Assembly: GCA_903868145.1 (NCBI GenBank)
Contig: CAIPTY010000010.1
Location: forward strand, 1 to 64,000
Reading direction: 5' to 3'
Source: an uncultured Desulfuromonadales bacterium
GTDB taxonomy: Bacteria > Desulfobacterota > Desulfuromonadia > Geobacterales > Pseudopelobacteraceae
DNA length: 64,000 nt
This document shows positions 9,127-19,618 of the stretch, one piece after another. A program made the position numbers and the translations under genes. The first letter of the stretch is position 1, and each line of letters opens with the position of its first letter. Below the pieces are notes generated by a model that was not told the origin of the DNA, ran no database searches, and worked only from the letters and a program-made list of their open reading frames with translations.

Positions 9127-11213
9127 CAGGCAACTTCTCCCACAACCCGCTTCATCTCATCAATCAGCTCCTCGATAACCACAGGCTTTGATACATAACC
9201 GTCAAATCCCTGCTGGAGAAATCGCTCTTTGTCACCACGCAGCGAGTAGGCTGTCAATGCTATGACTGGTTGATGGCGTGATGCTGTGTCCAGCTTCTTC
9301 TTGCGGATTTCTCTGAGCGCCTCTTCTCCGTCCATGATCGGCATCTGAACATCCATCAGCACAAGATCAAACGTGTCCTTCTCGAGTGCTGCAAGACCAT
9401 CCCTGCCATTCTCCGCAAGTACCACGTCAAATCCCAGTTTTTTGAAAAGCGCCATACTGTAGGTGATATTGATCGGATTATCCTCGACAAGCAGGATCTT
9501 CAGTTTTGGGCCATCCCATAATTCATGGGTAGCTTTCTGGAGCGGCTCTACCGTGGTGGCTGCATCCTGTGAGATGGCAAAGGGAACAGTGAGATTGAAA
9601 CAACTGCCAACCCCCGGCGTACTCTCAACGGCAATGCTCCCGTCCATGAGTTCCGCCAGATTGCGACAGATGCTGAGGCCAAGACCGGTGCCACCAAAAC
9701 GACGGGCTGTAGAACTCTCCGCCTGGACAAAGGGCGTGAAAATCTTGTCCAGAACATCGGCAGACATGCCATTGCCGGTATCGCGGACGCCTATCTGCAC
9801 AAGCAGGTTGGAATCGTGGCGTTCGAGTACCTGCATAGAAATGGTGATACCACCCTGAGTGGTAAACTTGATGGCGTTACTGAGCAGATTGCTTATTATC
9901 TGCTTGATCCTCAGTTGGTCACCCATCACGACAGATGGAAAATCGCTGGCCACTTCCAGAGTAAGGGAAAGCTTCTTTTTGTAAATGAGCGATTTTTGCG
10001 TCAGCAGAATATCGTCCAGAGATTTTTTCAGACTGAATTCAGAATGTTCGATCGTGATCATCCCGGCCTCAATCTTGGAGAGATCAAGGATGTCGTTGAT
10101 CAGTGACAGCAGATTATTACCGGAAACGCGCAGCGCCTCTGCATATTCCTTCTGTTCATCAGACAATTCCGACATCGAGAGCAGTTGAGCCATTCCGATT
10201 AGACCATTCATTGGTGTGCGGATTTCATGGCTCATATTGGAGAGAAATTCACTCTTGGCCAGATTGGCAGTCTCTGCGGCGGCTTTGGCTTCGCGAAGAA
10301 GTTCCTGGGCGATTTCGTATTCTTCAATCTGTTCTTGCAGGGTTCCCGTAATTGCCAGTAACTCTTCATTTTGACTGATGAGTTTGGTGGCACTCTCCTG
10401 AATCAATGCCTCCGTCTCTTTGCGCTCGGTAATGTCTTGCAGGGACAGGAGAATAATCTTTGAAGCGGTACTCTCCCAGACTAACTGTTTGGCACTGAGA
10501 AGGAAGATTCTGTGACCGATCACGGGAAAATTACTCTCAAATTCGTAATCTATGAACGCAGTATTAAAAGAAAGCAGTTCGTCAAAAAGCAGTCGCAGTT
10601 CAGGAATGTTCCATTGCCGGTTGCTCAGGTCATAGATGGAATTTCCAATTGTTTCACCTGACAGCACATTGAGGGTTTCGTAGAAGCCGGTGTTGGCATA
10701 GAGAATCTTCAGGTCAGAATTTAGCACTATCAGTGGCGGACGAATGTTTTCTACGATCGTTTCGATAAAGTCATATGCCAGATGCAGCTTTTTCTCCACC
10801 AGTAGTCTATGTGCACACTCCAGTAATGATTCATTAAACTTCAGTATGTCGATAGGTTTGACCACATATCGGTACGCTTCAAGATCAATGGATTGCTTCA
10901 GAAATTCAACCTGCTCAAAGGCTGTCAGGATTATGGCTGGAACCAGCCTGTCCTTGTCAAGAGTACGGATTTCCTGCAACATGGCCAACCCGTCCATGAT
11001 CGGCATGTTGATGTCAGTGATAACGATATCCGGTTTGTGTTCCTGATAAGCCTTCAACCCTTCCGCGCCATTTTGAGCCGTGAGGAGAACTCCGACGTGA
11101 GGTAACAGAAACTCGCTGCCCATTTCGCGGGTGGTCTCTTCGTCTTCGACATACAAAACCGTGAGGCTTTTGAGGTGTGCGTGTACCTCAGCGTCTGAGG
11201 TGACTATCTTCAT
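9126..11213 (-). CDS. Hybrid histidine kinase, REC-PAS-HisKA-HATPase-REC
   Basis: A 695-residue cytoplasmic kinase. Receiver 1 covers about 17-135 (Asp67 in [10 protein letters not shown]), then a PAS-like domain (about 150-265), a coiled coil, SHEIRTP with His329, an ATPase domain (note DTGNGMS in place of the usual DTGIGIP), and a C-terminal receiver with [13 protein letters not shown] precedes the ATG. It is the first gene of a two-kinase unit with 6352-9126. Its 5' region is unusually long and carries a TGTC tract, a short ORF and a terminator-like hairpin, so expression is probably controlled after initiation. Confidence 0.94.
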   Translation of the reverse strand: MKIVTSDAEVHAHLKSLTVLYVEDEETTREMGSEFLLPHVGVLLTAQNGAEGLKAYQEHKPDIVITDINMPIMDGLAMLQEIRTLDKDRLVPAIILTAFEQVEFLKQSIDLEAYRYVVKPIDILKFNESLLECAHRLLVEKKLHLAYDFIETIVENIRPPLIVLNSDLKILYANTGFYETLNVLSGETIGNSIYDLSNRQWNIPELRLLFDELLSFNTAFIDYEFESNFPVIGHRIFLLSAKQLVWESTASKIILLSLQDITERKETEALIQESATKLISQNEELLAITGTLQEQIEEYEIAQELLREAKAAAETANLAKSEFLSNMSHEIRTPMNGLIGMAQLLSMSELSDEQKEYAEALRVSGNNLLSLINDILDLSKIEAGMITIEHSEFSLKKSLDDILLTQKSLIYKKKLSLTLEVASDFPSVVMGDQLRIKQIISNLLSNAIKFTTQGGITISMQVLERHDSNLLVQIGVRDTGNGMSADVLDKIFTPFVQAESSTARRFGGTGLGLSICRNLAELMDGSIAVESTPGVGSCFNLTVPFAISQDAATTVEPLQKATHELWDGPKLKILLVEDNPINITYSMALFKKLGFDVVLAENGRDGLAALEKDTFDLVLMDVQMPIMDGEEALREIRKKKLDTASRHQPVIALTAYSLRGDKERFLQQGFDGYVSKPVVIEELIDEMKRVVGEVA

Positions 11214-11245
11214 GGTTTTCTCCGTGTACGAGACTACGGTCTTTT

Positions 11246-11398
<153 letters not shown>

Positions 11399-11461
11399 TT
11401 GAGACGCCTTTTTCACATAGTTTTATGATAATTATGGTAAATTTTCATACAAACTCGGGGC

Positions 11462-11543
11462 AATGGTTTTCCAGGACCGCTAAAATACACCAATAGTGAC
11501 ACGTATGTATATCCCTGAAAACCATTAGATGGCTATTTTTTTG
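11462..11543. repeat. Copy 2 of the shared upstream element, with an inverted repeat
   Basis: Positions 11480-11543 repeat the element at 5494-5558. In addition AATGGTTTTC (11462-11471) and GAAAACCATT (11517-11526) are perfect inverted copies that can form a stem enclosing about 45 bases. Copy 1 has only the second arm. The region between 11213 and 11592 otherwise has no gene besides the candidate leader ORF. Confidence 0.6.
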
Positions 11544-11591
11544 TAAATAAATAGAGCTTCGAGGGAGAGCAGCATAAGGGAAAAGGATCCG

Positions 11592-12212
11592 TTACGTCAT
11601 CTGTTCCGCCAGAACCACCCATCGGGAAAGGCTTGCCGCGTTCGTCGCATCAAGTTTCCGCATCATGTTCGCCCGATGAACCTCCACGGTGTTAAAAGTG
11701 ATTTCCAGATGTTCGGCGATCTCTTTGGAGGTAAAACCCTTGCCTACGAGCACCAGTACTTCCAGTTCACGTGGCGTAATCCGCTGCCGGAGCGCAGCAC
11801 ATTCTTTCCGTAACACAGATTTTTCAATACCCTGGCGAAACAGTCCAACTCTCTGCAAACGGCCAGAGACAGCCGAAAGCAGCTCTTCAGCGCTAAACGG
11901 TTTGGGAAGATAATCGTCAGCCCCTTTGGACATGCCGGAACGCACATCAGCACGATCATCCAGCGCGCTCACAAAAATGAACGGAATGTCGGCGGCACCG
12001 CTGTCGCTCTTCATCAGCTCCAGAACCGAGTGCCCGTCAATGCCGGGCATGAGGATATCGCACAGGATCAGATCCGGTCGTTTTTCACGGATCATGGCCA
12101 CGCCGACTGTCCCATTTTCTGCCGTGCGGACCTCAAAACCCTCCATTGTGAGGATCAGCGCCATCGATTTACGGCAGTCATCATCATCTTCAATGATCAG
12201 AATTGAATGCAT
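11592..12212 (-). CDS. NarL/FixJ-type response regulator
   Basis: A 206-residue regulator: receiver (IIEDDDD acidic cluster, Asp52 in LILCDILMP, Lys in LPKPF) followed by a LuxR-type helix-turn-helix (ITPRELEVLVLVGKGFTSKE and NTVEVHRANMMRKL). The architecture indicates a transcription factor activated by phosphorylation. It lies 22 bases downstream of the NMT1 sensor kinase and is its likely partner. It is the last gene of the cheW-to-regulator run. Confidence 0.93.
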   Translation of the reverse strand: MHSILIIEDDDDCRKSMALILTMEGFEVRTAENGTVGVAMIREKRPDLILCDILMPGIDGHSVLELMKSDSGAADIPFIFVSALDDRADVRSGMSKGADDYLPKPFSAEELLSAVSGRLQRVGLFRQGIEKSVLRKECAALRQRITPRELEVLVLVGKGFTSKEIAEHLEITFNTVEVHRANMMRKLDATNAASLSRWVVLAEQMT

Positions 12213-12234
12213 GACTATCGGCTCCTTTCAAAAT

Positions 12235-14118
12235 TCAAACCGGCAGTTCCACCCGGAAAATCGAACCCACGCCGACCGTGCTGATCAGGGAGATGGTGCC
12301 GTTCATCAGATGAACAGCCTCGTTCACGATGGAAAGCCCCAGACCGAGTCCTCTCCGGGCATCCACATTACTGCCACGGCAGAATGCCTCAAAGACCTTC
12401 TGCTGTTCCTCTTCCGGGATACCGATGCCGGTATCGGCAACCTGAATTACCAGGCGATCTTCCTGAAGTGCAACGCTGAACGTTACAGATCCCCCCGGCG
12501 GTGTAAAACGGAGGGCATTGGTGAGAAGATTGGTTATTATCCGTCGGAAGGGGATTTCGATCAGCAACTGTTCGCCACATTCTGGATCAATAACGATGGA
12601 GAAAGTGTGCTCACGTCCCCACGCCAGAATAATTTCTTCGGCAACAGTGCGGCAGACCTCGGCGACATCAAGCAGCAGAGGAGCTTCCGGGAATGTTGTT
12701 TTTCCCTGGTGGCTGAAGACAAGCACCGAATCTATGAGCCGCGCCATCTGAACCTTCGCATTACGTATCTGCTGGTGCTGATTCTGGAGCTCTTCCGTGG
12801 AAAGCCGCTCGCTGTAGCGGTCAACAATATCAACTGACATGGAAAGAAGGGCGAGCGGCGTGCGGAATTCGTGTGCGACAATCGCCAGAAACCGGCTTTT
12901 TGCCAGATTGGCCTCTTCGGCATCACGCTTGGCCAGGCGCAGTTCTTCTGTCCGCTCCTCAACCTTATGCTCCAGCGTTGCATTGATCAGACTGATCTCG
13001 TCGAACTGTCTGTGGATATGCTCTTCACTCCGTTTCAGGTCGCGGGTGGTTTTTATCAGACGCACGGCACTGGCCAGCAGGGCAATACCGAGCAGAGCAC
13101 CAGCGATCCGGTAGTAAAGGGTCAGATCGGCATGAGGATCCGGATCGTACATGAATTTCCGGAGTTCCACCTTGTTCCATAGCATGCCCAGGCTTGCATA
13201 GGTGTCAGCGATATGCTGCCAGCGACCGGCATTCATATAGCCGATTTCAAGCAGATCCGGATGCATCAGTTGGCGGATCTGCCCGGCTTCGTATTTCAGG
13301 TGGGCACGGTTGGATTGGGGTGAATATGTGGATATGATCAGATCAATGGTGGCGTCCGGATGTTTCAGGGCATAGTGCCACCCTTTCAGACTCGCTTCAC
13401 GGAAGGCCCTGACCCTGGCGGGATGATTTCTGATCTCATTTTCAGTGGTAAAAAGGTTATCGCCATAAAAATCGATGCCGGCCGAGCGGGGCGTATAGGC
13501 ATGATACGCAAAACCGGCTCGCTCAAGCTCATGCGGATCATCGGTAATATAGCCGGACATGGCGTCAACGTTTCCGACAATCAGATCATTGATGGAAAAC
13601 GTGTGCTTGGACACCTGCAAACTCTCCAGCGAAATTCCTTCGCTTTTAAGATAGGCAATCAGCTCATCCGCTTCCGGTTCCAGCATCAGACGTTTACCCG
13701 CAAGACTGTGAATAGTCTGGCTTGCGGAAAATTGTTTGGTCAGCAGGATGTAGGGAGAATGCTGGAAGATGACCGCCAGCGCCACCACCGGCTTACCGGC
13801 ATCGCGCACGAGAAGGAGACTGCTGGTACCGACACCGTACTGGGCTTTGCCATCAATAACATCAAGAACGGGATCTTTGCCGGGAGTTGCGGGAAGAATA
13901 GTAACATCCAGCCCTGCATCACGATAATATCCCTGCTGTTTGGCTGCATAATATCCGGCAAACTGGAACTGGTGCTGCCATTTGAGCTGGAGGGTTACCT
14001 GATCGAGGGCAAAAGCGGGGGTTACGGCACAGAGAGCCAGCAAGGCTAGAAAGGGAGGGATGGTGAGCAGGATTGTTGTGAGTGTTCGCACTGAGATCGA
14101 AAAACCGGAGTCAATCAA
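12235..14118 (-). CDS. Sensor histidine kinase with NMT1/THI5-like periplasmic binding domain
   Basis: A 627-residue protein. Signal or membrane segment at about 12-38, then a complete substrate-binding domain of the NMT1/THI5 (SsuA/TauA-like) type at about 40-325 (VTLQLKWQHQFQFAGYYAA, GYYRDAGLDVTI), a membrane helix at about 334-354, coiled coil, HisKA with AHEFRTP (His416) and an ATPase domain (DTGIGIP, GLGLGLSI). No receiver. Solute-binding folds of this family bind thiamine pyrimidines, sulfonates or nitrate-like ligands, so this kinase probably senses a small soluble compound. The start is TTG two bases after the cheB stop; a GTG at 14091 is an alternative. Confidence 0.9.
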   Translation of the reverse strand: MIDSGFSISVRTLTTILLTIPPFLALLALCAVTPAFALDQVTLQLKWQHQFQFAGYYAAKQQGYYRDAGLDVTILPATPGKDPVLDVIDGKAQYGVGTSSLLLVRDAGKPVVALAVIFQHSPYILLTKQFSASQTIHSLAGKRLMLEPEADELIAYLKSEGISLESLQVSKHTFSINDLIVGNVDAMSGYITDDPHELERAGFAYHAYTPRSAGIDFYGDNLFTTENEIRNHPARVRAFREASLKGWHYALKHPDATIDLIISTYSPQSNRAHLKYEAGQIRQLMHPDLLEIGYMNAGRWQHIADTYASLGMLWNKVELRKFMYDPDPHADLTLYYRIAGALLGIALLASAVRLIKTTRDLKRSEEHIHRQFDEISLINATLEHKVEERTEELRLAKRDAEEANLAKSRFLAIVAHEFRTPLALLSMSVDIVDRYSERLSTEELQNQHQQIRNAKVQMARLIDSVLVFSHQGKTTFPEAPLLLDVAEVCRTVAEEIILAWGREHTFSIVIDPECGEQLLIEIPFRRIITNLLTNALRFTPPGGSVTFSVALQEDRLVIQVADTGIGIPEEEQQKVFEAFCRGSNVDARRGLGLGLSIVNEAVHLMNGTISLISTVGVGSIFRVELPV

Positions 14119-14120
14119 GG

Positions 14121-15212
14121 CTACCCCATAAACTTCGATATCTCAAAACCTATCTGACCTAACGCCAGCACCTCGTCAGCCACCCCGCCATCGACGCAGG
14201 CCTTGGGCATACCGTAAATAGTCGATGTGGCCTCATCCTGGGCGATCGTAATCCCGCCTCTCTGCTTGATCTGCTGCATCCCCTTGAAACCGTCGTTTCC
14301 CATGCCCGTGAGTATGACGCCAAGCATGGAGCCTCCGGTCGCTTCCGCCATGCTGGAAAGCATCAGATCAACAGACGGTATATAGACGTACTGCGGATAG
14401 TTGCTGACAGGCAGAACCTTGACAATCACCTGTCCGGCTTGACGCACCAGGGTTGTGTGCATGCCGCCCGGCGCGATCAGGGCCAGACCCGGCTTGAGCA
14501 CGTCACCATCAACCGCTTCGCGTATGGCCAGGGAACATTTTGCATTGAGACGATCGGCATAGGGGCCGGTAAAAGCTTTTGGCATATGGATTCCGACCAT
14601 AATGCCGTAGGGGAAGTTGGCCGGGATTCGCGAGAGTACTTCCTGAAGCGCCACCGGACCTCCGGTGGAAGCGCCGATACCCACATAATTGATTTTTTTG
14701 CCGCTGAAGTTGGTGGTAAGACGAGCCGGAGCTGCTGCAACCGGACGCGGCACGGTGGAAAAAGAGGCAGGCGATACGGTCTGTGAGCGGCTTAAGTGCG
14801 ATTTCTGGGCATCCTTGACCTTGCGGAGCAGTTCGTCGCGAAACGCACTCTGGGCTTCAGCCGAGTCGGTTACATTTTTGGGAATGTAGTCGATCGCACC
14901 GGCGTCAAGCGCCTCAAAGGTTGATTTGGCGCCTTCATTGGTGAGCGTGGAGACCATCAAAACCTTGGTGGGCGCCTTTGCCATGATCTGGCGGAGAGCC
15001 GAAATTCCGTCCAGTCTCGGCATCTCCACATCCATAGTGACCAGGTCAGGCTTGAGCGCTATGGCTTTTTCAACACCTTCCATACCGTCGGCAGCGACTC
15101 CCACAATCTCAAGCGAAGGATCCTTGGAAAGTATGCCGCGGATAGCCATACGCATGAAAGATGAATCATCCACAATCAGTATTCGTGTTTTGGCCTGCGA
15201 TAACGGTAGCAT
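14121..15212 (-). CDS. cheB: Chemotaxis protein-glutamate methylesterase/deamidase
   Basis: A 363-residue CheB: N-terminal receiver (VDDSSFMR, Asp in LVTMDVEMP), a linker, and the catalytic methylesterase domain with the Ser of GASTGG, His of GIHMP and Asp of GMGNDG. It removes methyl groups from chemoreceptors when phosphorylated by CheA, giving adaptation. It lies 11 bases downstream of the HDOD gene in the che operon. Confidence 0.97.
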   Translation of the reverse strand: MLPLSQAKTRILIVDDSSFMRMAIRGILSKDPSLEIVGVAADGMEGVEKAIALKPDLVTMDVEMPRLDGISALRQIMAKAPTKVLMVSTLTNEGAKSTFEALDAGAIDYIPKNVTDSAEAQSAFRDELLRKVKDAQKSHLSRSQTVSPASFSTVPRPVAAAPARLTTNFSGKKINYVGIGASTGGPVALQEVLSRIPANFPYGIMVGIHMPKAFTGPYADRLNAKCSLAIREAVDGDVLKPGLALIAPGGMHTTLVRQAGQVIVKVLPVSNYPQYVYIPSVDLMLSSMAEATGGSMLGVILTGMGNDGFKGMQQIKQRGGITIAQDEATSTIYGMPKACVDGGVADEVLALGQIGFEISKFMG

Positions 15213-15223
15213 GAGTTTCTCGT

Positions 15224-16120
15224 CTACTCCTTGGCTGTGAAAATCGAGCTGACCAGTTCCTTGACATCGGGAATGGCATCGTCAAGATCGTAGCAGAAAC
15301 GTTCCACATCCATTTCCGCAAGTTTGGGCGACTCATTTTTGAGAATCTGCCATGCCTCTTCCTCGACAAGATTGAAACTCACCCACTCCCGCCCGCCGTA
15401 ATTAAGCTCCCGCACACTGCAGAACAGATCGGAGAGGTTCACGATGGCGCACAGAATCGGATCGATGGTGGCGTCCGACGGCGTATGATGCTGCGCGATA
15501 ACCTCACAGTACGCTTCGGGAAAATTCCATTTGTGAGCCATGCACAGTCCGATCTCGCAATGAGTGGTACCCAGTTGCTGAGCCTCGGCATCGACCAGTT
15601 TGATCGGCTTGCCCTTGATGCTGTCAAGAACCGCCTGAAACTCTTCGCGCATGAAATTGCTGAGAAAAACCTCGCCCAGGTCATGGATGATACCCGCGAT
15701 ATAGGCCTTTTCAAGATCCTGATACCCGATTTTTTTAGCCATAATCCGGGACACCATTCCGACGCCGAACGAGTGTTCCCAGAAGGCGCTCAGCTCCATC
15801 GCCCCCTTGTCCTCGTCAAAGGCGTTGATAAAGGAGGTCGTCAGAGCCACTTCGCGGATATGACGGAGGCCGAGATATACCAGAGCCCGCTTGAGCGATG
15901 TGATCTCATGCTCGGGCTTGTAGACCGGAGAGTTGATCATCTTCATGACGCGGGCCGTCATGACCTGGTCGGTCAGCATCAGGTCGGCAACGTCTTCTAT
16001 ACGGACATCGGGCTGCTCAATAAGCTGGAGCACCTGTGTTGCAACGACAGGGATAGTGGGAAGATCATCCATGTTCTCCACCAGCTGCCGGGCCTTGTCC
16101 ATCATCGAGTTCTTATCCAT
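15224..16120 (-). CDS. HDOD-domain protein
   Basis: A 298-residue protein with an HDOD domain over about 15-215 (DLPTIPVVATQVLQLIEQP, ITSLKRALVYLGLRHIREVA, HDLGEVFLSNFM). HDOD is related to HD phosphohydrolases but often lacks a full metal site; its members act in signalling. HDOD genes recur in delta-proteobacterial chemotaxis operons. Here it lies between cheR and cheB. Biochemical role unknown. Confidence 0.9.
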   Translation of the reverse strand: MDKNSMMDKARQLVENMDDLPTIPVVATQVLQLIEQPDVRIEDVADLMLTDQVMTARVMKMINSPVYKPEHEITSLKRALVYLGLRHIREVALTTSFINAFDEDKGAMELSAFWEHSFGVGMVSRIMAKKIGYQDLEKAYIAGIIHDLGEVFLSNFMREEFQAVLDSIKGKPIKLVDAEAQQLGTTHCEIGLCMAHKWNFPEAYCEVIAQHHTPSDATIDPILCAIVNLSDLFCSVRELNYGGREWVSFNLVEEEAWQILKNESPKLAEMDVERFCYDLDDAIPDVKELVSSIFTAKE

Positions 16121-16137
16121 ACAAGAGACCTTTCAGA

Positions 16138-16965
16138 CTATTTTTTGTACGTGAAACCACCCGGAAAATGCACCGTTTTGAATTTGTCGTTAACCCCGTG
16201 CAGCGACTCTGACTGGCCGACAAAAAAATACCCGTAGGGCTGCAGGTTGTTGTAAAAATGCTGGACTACCTTCGATTTGGAAGCGGTATCGAAGTAGATC
16301 AGGACATTGGCGCAAAAGATGATGTCAAATGTCTTCATGAAGATCATCTTGTTGTCATCGTACAGGTTGAGTTTGTTGAAGGTGACGAATTTTTTGACAT
16401 CCGGCGAAAGGATGAACTTGCCGTTGTCTTCCTTGATGTATTTGCGTTTGTAGGCATCGGGTATGTTGCGGACGGAATAGGCGTTATAGATACCTTCCTT
16501 GGCCTGGGCAACGACGGTCTCGTTGATGTCGGTTCCGACGATCTCGATGATCCAGTCCTTGAGGAGCGTGGCCCGTTTTTCCAGGAGGATCATCGCCATG
16601 GTATAGGCCTCTTCGCCTGATGACGAAGCCGCGCTCCAGATGCGCAGCTTGCGGAATCCCATCTTGTTCTTTATCTCGACAATCTCGGGCAGAAGCTTGT
16701 TTTCCAGGGCATTGAGCTGGGGGACATTACGGAAGAAATAGGTCTCGTTGGTTGTGATCTCATCCATCAAAAACTTGAGTTCTTCACTGCCGCGCAGCGA
16801 TTTGAGAAGCTGGAAGTACTCCAGATGGGTCTTGACCCCTGTCGCATCCATCCGGCGCGCAAGACGGCTCTCAAGGAAATACTTCTTGGTCGTATGGAAG
16901 AACATCCCGCAAATGTTGTAGATGAAATCCCTGATCAGTTCAAAATCTTTATCCGCTATCGCCAC
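16138..16965 (-). CDS. cheR: Chemotaxis protein methyltransferase
   Basis: A 275-residue CheR: all-alpha N-terminal domain, then the SAM-binding Rossmann fold. Family motifs include TNETYFFRN, WSAASSSGEEAYT (the usual motif is SAGCSTGEE, so Gly-Cys is replaced by Ala-Ser here) and FDIIFCANVLIYF. It transfers methyl groups from S-adenosylmethionine to receptor glutamates, opposing CheB. There is no C-terminal TPR extension. Confidence 0.97.
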   Translation of the reverse strand: MAIADKDFELIRDFIYNICGMFFHTTKKYFLESRLARRMDATGVKTHLEYFQLLKSLRGSEELKFLMDEITTNETYFFRNVPQLNALENKLLPEIVEIKNKMGFRKLRIWSAASSSGEEAYTMAMILLEKRATLLKDWIIEIVGTDINETVVAQAKEGIYNAYSVRNIPDAYKRKYIKEDNGKFILSPDVKKFVTFNKLNLYDDNKMIFMKTFDIIFCANVLIYFDTASKSKVVQHFYNNLQPYGYFFVGQSESLHGVNDKFKTVHFPGGFTYKK

Positions 16966-17004
16966 GTGGCAATCCCCTTGATGTTAATGCAAAACTTCCG
17001 TTAA

Positions 17005-18828
17005 TCAGCGGCTGTCGCCACCATCAACAAGGCCGACCGGATCAATGATGAGCGCGACCCGGCCATCGCCCAGAATGGTCGAACCGGCTATGCCGGGAAT
17101 ATTGGCCAGATATTTACCCAACGACTTGATGGCAACCTCCTGCTGTCCGACAAGCCGTGACACAACCAGCCCCATCCGTTTCTCGGCGGTTCCCACGACG
17201 ACGACGTAGCAGAAATCATTCTTCTCGTTCTGCCGTGTTACGCCGAAAATACTTTCAAGACGGACAAGCGGCAGCACCATATCCCGCAGTTTGAGGATTT
17301 CCCTGTTACCGATCAGGTGGAACTGGCGCTGATCCACACGCAGCGACTCCAGAACCGAAGAGAGCGGAATCGAGTAGACTTCTCCCTCCACATCAACCAG
17401 CAGAGACTGGATAATGGCAAGGGTGAGCGGCAGACGCAGGATGAATTCGGATCCGCGCCCCTTTTCGCTCTTGATTTCGATCAGACCGTTCAGCTTCTTG
17501 ATATTGGTCTTGACGACATCCATGCCGACGCCGCGCCCCGACAAGTCGGAAGCCTTATCCTTGGTGGAGAACCCGGGCAGGAAGATCAGGTCGAAGAGTT
17601 CCCGCTGGCTCATGGCTGCCAGTTGCTCTTCGCTGACCAGCCCTTTTTCTACAGCCTTGCGGCCGACCCTCTCGGTGTCGATACCGTTGCCGTCATCCTT
17701 TATGCTGATGATGATCTGGTTGCCTTCATGAACCGCTGAAAGCACCAGCGTCCCACCGCGCGGCTTACCCGCAGCCAGGCGGGCATCCGGCGTCTCAAGC
17801 CCGTGATCCATGGCATTGCGGATCAGATGGATCAGCGGATCGCCGATCTCGTCAACCACCGAACGGTCAAGCTCCGTCTCTTCACCAAAGATCTTCAGTT
17901 CCACCTCTTTGCCCAGATCACGCGCCATGCTGCGGACAATCCGGGGAAACTTTTTGAACACCTTGTCCACCGGCAGCATGCGCATCTTGAGCACCTGCAT
18001 CTGCAGCTCCGAGGTGACAAAACTCATGCGTTTTGTAAGCTTGCCGAACTCTTCATTGAAATCAACTTTTTCGGCTTCGCCCTGCTGCAGATCCTGATTG
18101 ATCTGAATCATGCGGTTGCGCTCAAGCACCAGTTCACCAACCTGGTTCATCAGATCGTCCAGGCGTTTGACATCGACACGCACGGTGGTGTTGTCAGAAA
18201 GGTCATCACCTTTGCCTTCTGCCGGTTTCGGTGGTGGCACAGCCTTCTTGGCAACGATCTCACCACCGGTTTTCTGCGGTACGGCTGCGGGTGCGGGCGG
18301 ATCCTGCCGGGCGGGCGGAGGAGTTGCGGGCTCCGGCACCGGAGAGACGGTCGGTTTCTGTGGTTTTGGAGGTGATGCAGGCGTTGGCTGGGAAACGGCG
18401 GGGGGCGGTTCTACTGGCAATGGCTGGCCGGGAGGAGTATCGGAGAGGAGCGGCAAAAGTTTGGCGATAGTACCGTCAATTTCCCGTTCCTGGATCTCTC
18501 CCGCCTTGATATCGTTTACCAGAACCTTGACGAGGTCGGTTGCCTCGAGAATAATATCCATGAACTCGGGGGTAACAGACAACTCCCCCTTACGCAGACG
18601 GTTAAGCACATCCTCCGTCTTATGGGTCACCTTTACCAGCAGATCAAAACCGAGAAAACTTGACGCCCCCTTGACGGTATGGATGGATCTGAAGATGCGG
18701 TTCAGCAGATCGGCGTCATCCGACGATTTTTCCAGCGCCACAAGATCGTCGTCGAGCTTCTCCAGCAGTTCGGTCGTTTCGGCCAGGAATCCTTCCAGCA
18801 GTTCCTGATCTTCGCAATCAATTGGCAT
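17005..18828 (-). CDS. cheA: Chemotaxis sensor kinase without a recognisable P2 domain
   Basis: A 607-residue CheA: Hpt domain P1 with phospho-His50 in RSIHTVKG, a 60-70 residue Pro/Ala-rich linker (about 142-205) in place of the CheY-binding P2, dimerisation P3 (VKRLDDLMNQVGELVLERN), the ATPase P4 (HLIRNAMDHGLE, GRGVGMDVV) and the CheW-like P5. It autophosphorylates in response to receptor state and passes phosphate to CheB or a CheY. The missing P2 would slow or alter transfer to a CheY partner. It lies between cheW and cheR. Confidence 0.97.
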   Translation of the reverse strand: MPIDCEDQELLEGFLAETTELLEKLDDDLVALEKSSDDADLLNRIFRSIHTVKGASSFLGFDLLVKVTHKTEDVLNRLRKGELSVTPEFMDIILEATDLVKVLVNDIKAGEIQEREIDGTIAKLLPLLSDTPPGQPLPVEPPPAVSQPTPASPPKPQKPTVSPVPEPATPPPARQDPPAPAAVPQKTGGEIVAKKAVPPPKPAEGKGDDLSDNTTVRVDVKRLDDLMNQVGELVLERNRMIQINQDLQQGEAEKVDFNEEFGKLTKRMSFVTSELQMQVLKMRMLPVDKVFKKFPRIVRSMARDLGKEVELKIFGEETELDRSVVDEIGDPLIHLIRNAMDHGLETPDARLAAGKPRGGTLVLSAVHEGNQIIISIKDDGNGIDTERVGRKAVEKGLVSEEQLAAMSQRELFDLIFLPGFSTKDKASDLSGRGVGMDVVKTNIKKLNGLIEIKSEKGRGSEFILRLPLTLAIIQSLLVDVEGEVYSIPLSSVLESLRVDQRQFHLIGNREILKLRDMVLPLVRLESIFGVTRQNEKNDFCYVVVVGTAEKRMGLVVSRLVGQQEVAIKSLGKYLANIPGIAGSTILGDGRVALIIDPVGLVDGGDSR

Positions 18829-18877
18829 TCAAAACTCCTAGTCCGTACGAGAATACTTCGCTGATCGCCCTGCCCTG

Positions 18878-19369
18878 TTACGATCCAAACACGTTTTTCT
18901 CGTCGTGGGAAAACATTTTTTCAAGGTCAAGCAGAACCAGCAGTCTTTCGGCCTGGTTGATGACACCGGCAATGCAGTCCTGATCGATGCCGCTGGCGAC
19001 AACGGCTGGTGATGGCTGGATTTCACTGCTGGAAATGCGAATCACTTCGGAGACCGCGTCAACGATGAATCCCTTCAGTTCCCCGTCCACTTCCATGACA
19101 ATGATGCGGGTCTGCTTGTCGGTTTCACAATCCATGAGACCGAATTTTTTGCGCATTGAAATGATCGGAATAACCTTCCCGCGCAGGTTTATAACCCCTT
19201 CGACGAAGTGAGGCGTATTGGGAACGCGGGTTACGACCGGCATACGGATGATTTCGCGTACCTTGAGCACTTCCACGCCGTACTCTTCCCTGTCAAGGTT
19301 GAAGCTGACCAACTGGATCAATTCGCCGTGTGATTCGTCCGTCCTGACCGGAACAAGAGCATTACTCAT
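18878..19369 (-). CDS. cheW: Chemotaxis coupling protein
   Basis: A 163-residue single CheW domain (QLVSFNLDREEYGVEVLKVR, VINLRGKVIPIISMRKKFGL) that bridges receptor and CheA. The start at 19369 is chosen because GAGGAGG sits 8-9 bases upstream; the longer frame to 19414 has no such site. It is the first gene of the che operon. The 5' region back to the divergent activator gene (19370-19618) contains no further gene. Confidence 0.96.
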   Translation of the reverse strand: MSNALVPVRTDESHGELIQLVSFNLDREEYGVEVLKVREIIRMPVVTRVPNTPHFVEGVINLRGKVIPIISMRKKFGLMDCETDKQTRIIVMEVDGELKGFIVDAVSEVIRISSSEIQPSPAVVASGIDQDCIAGVINQAERLLVLLDLEKMFSHDEKNVFGS

Positions 19370-19618
19370 GGAATACGCCTCCTCAAACTGATGATTTAGA
19401 CCCGCAGTGCGCACGCGTCCCGACCTGATCCCCCATCAGGACCTGCCGACAAACACTTGGGGAAATTATCACGTAGACATGCATTTATCAAGTTGCTTTA
19501 TGCGGTTATATACTCTTCTCATCAATATTACATCCACAAAAAAATGGCATCAGGTGGCATGACACAGATATCAATACCATGACACTGCATCGTGTAACAC
19601 TCGGCTAAAGTCATTTTC

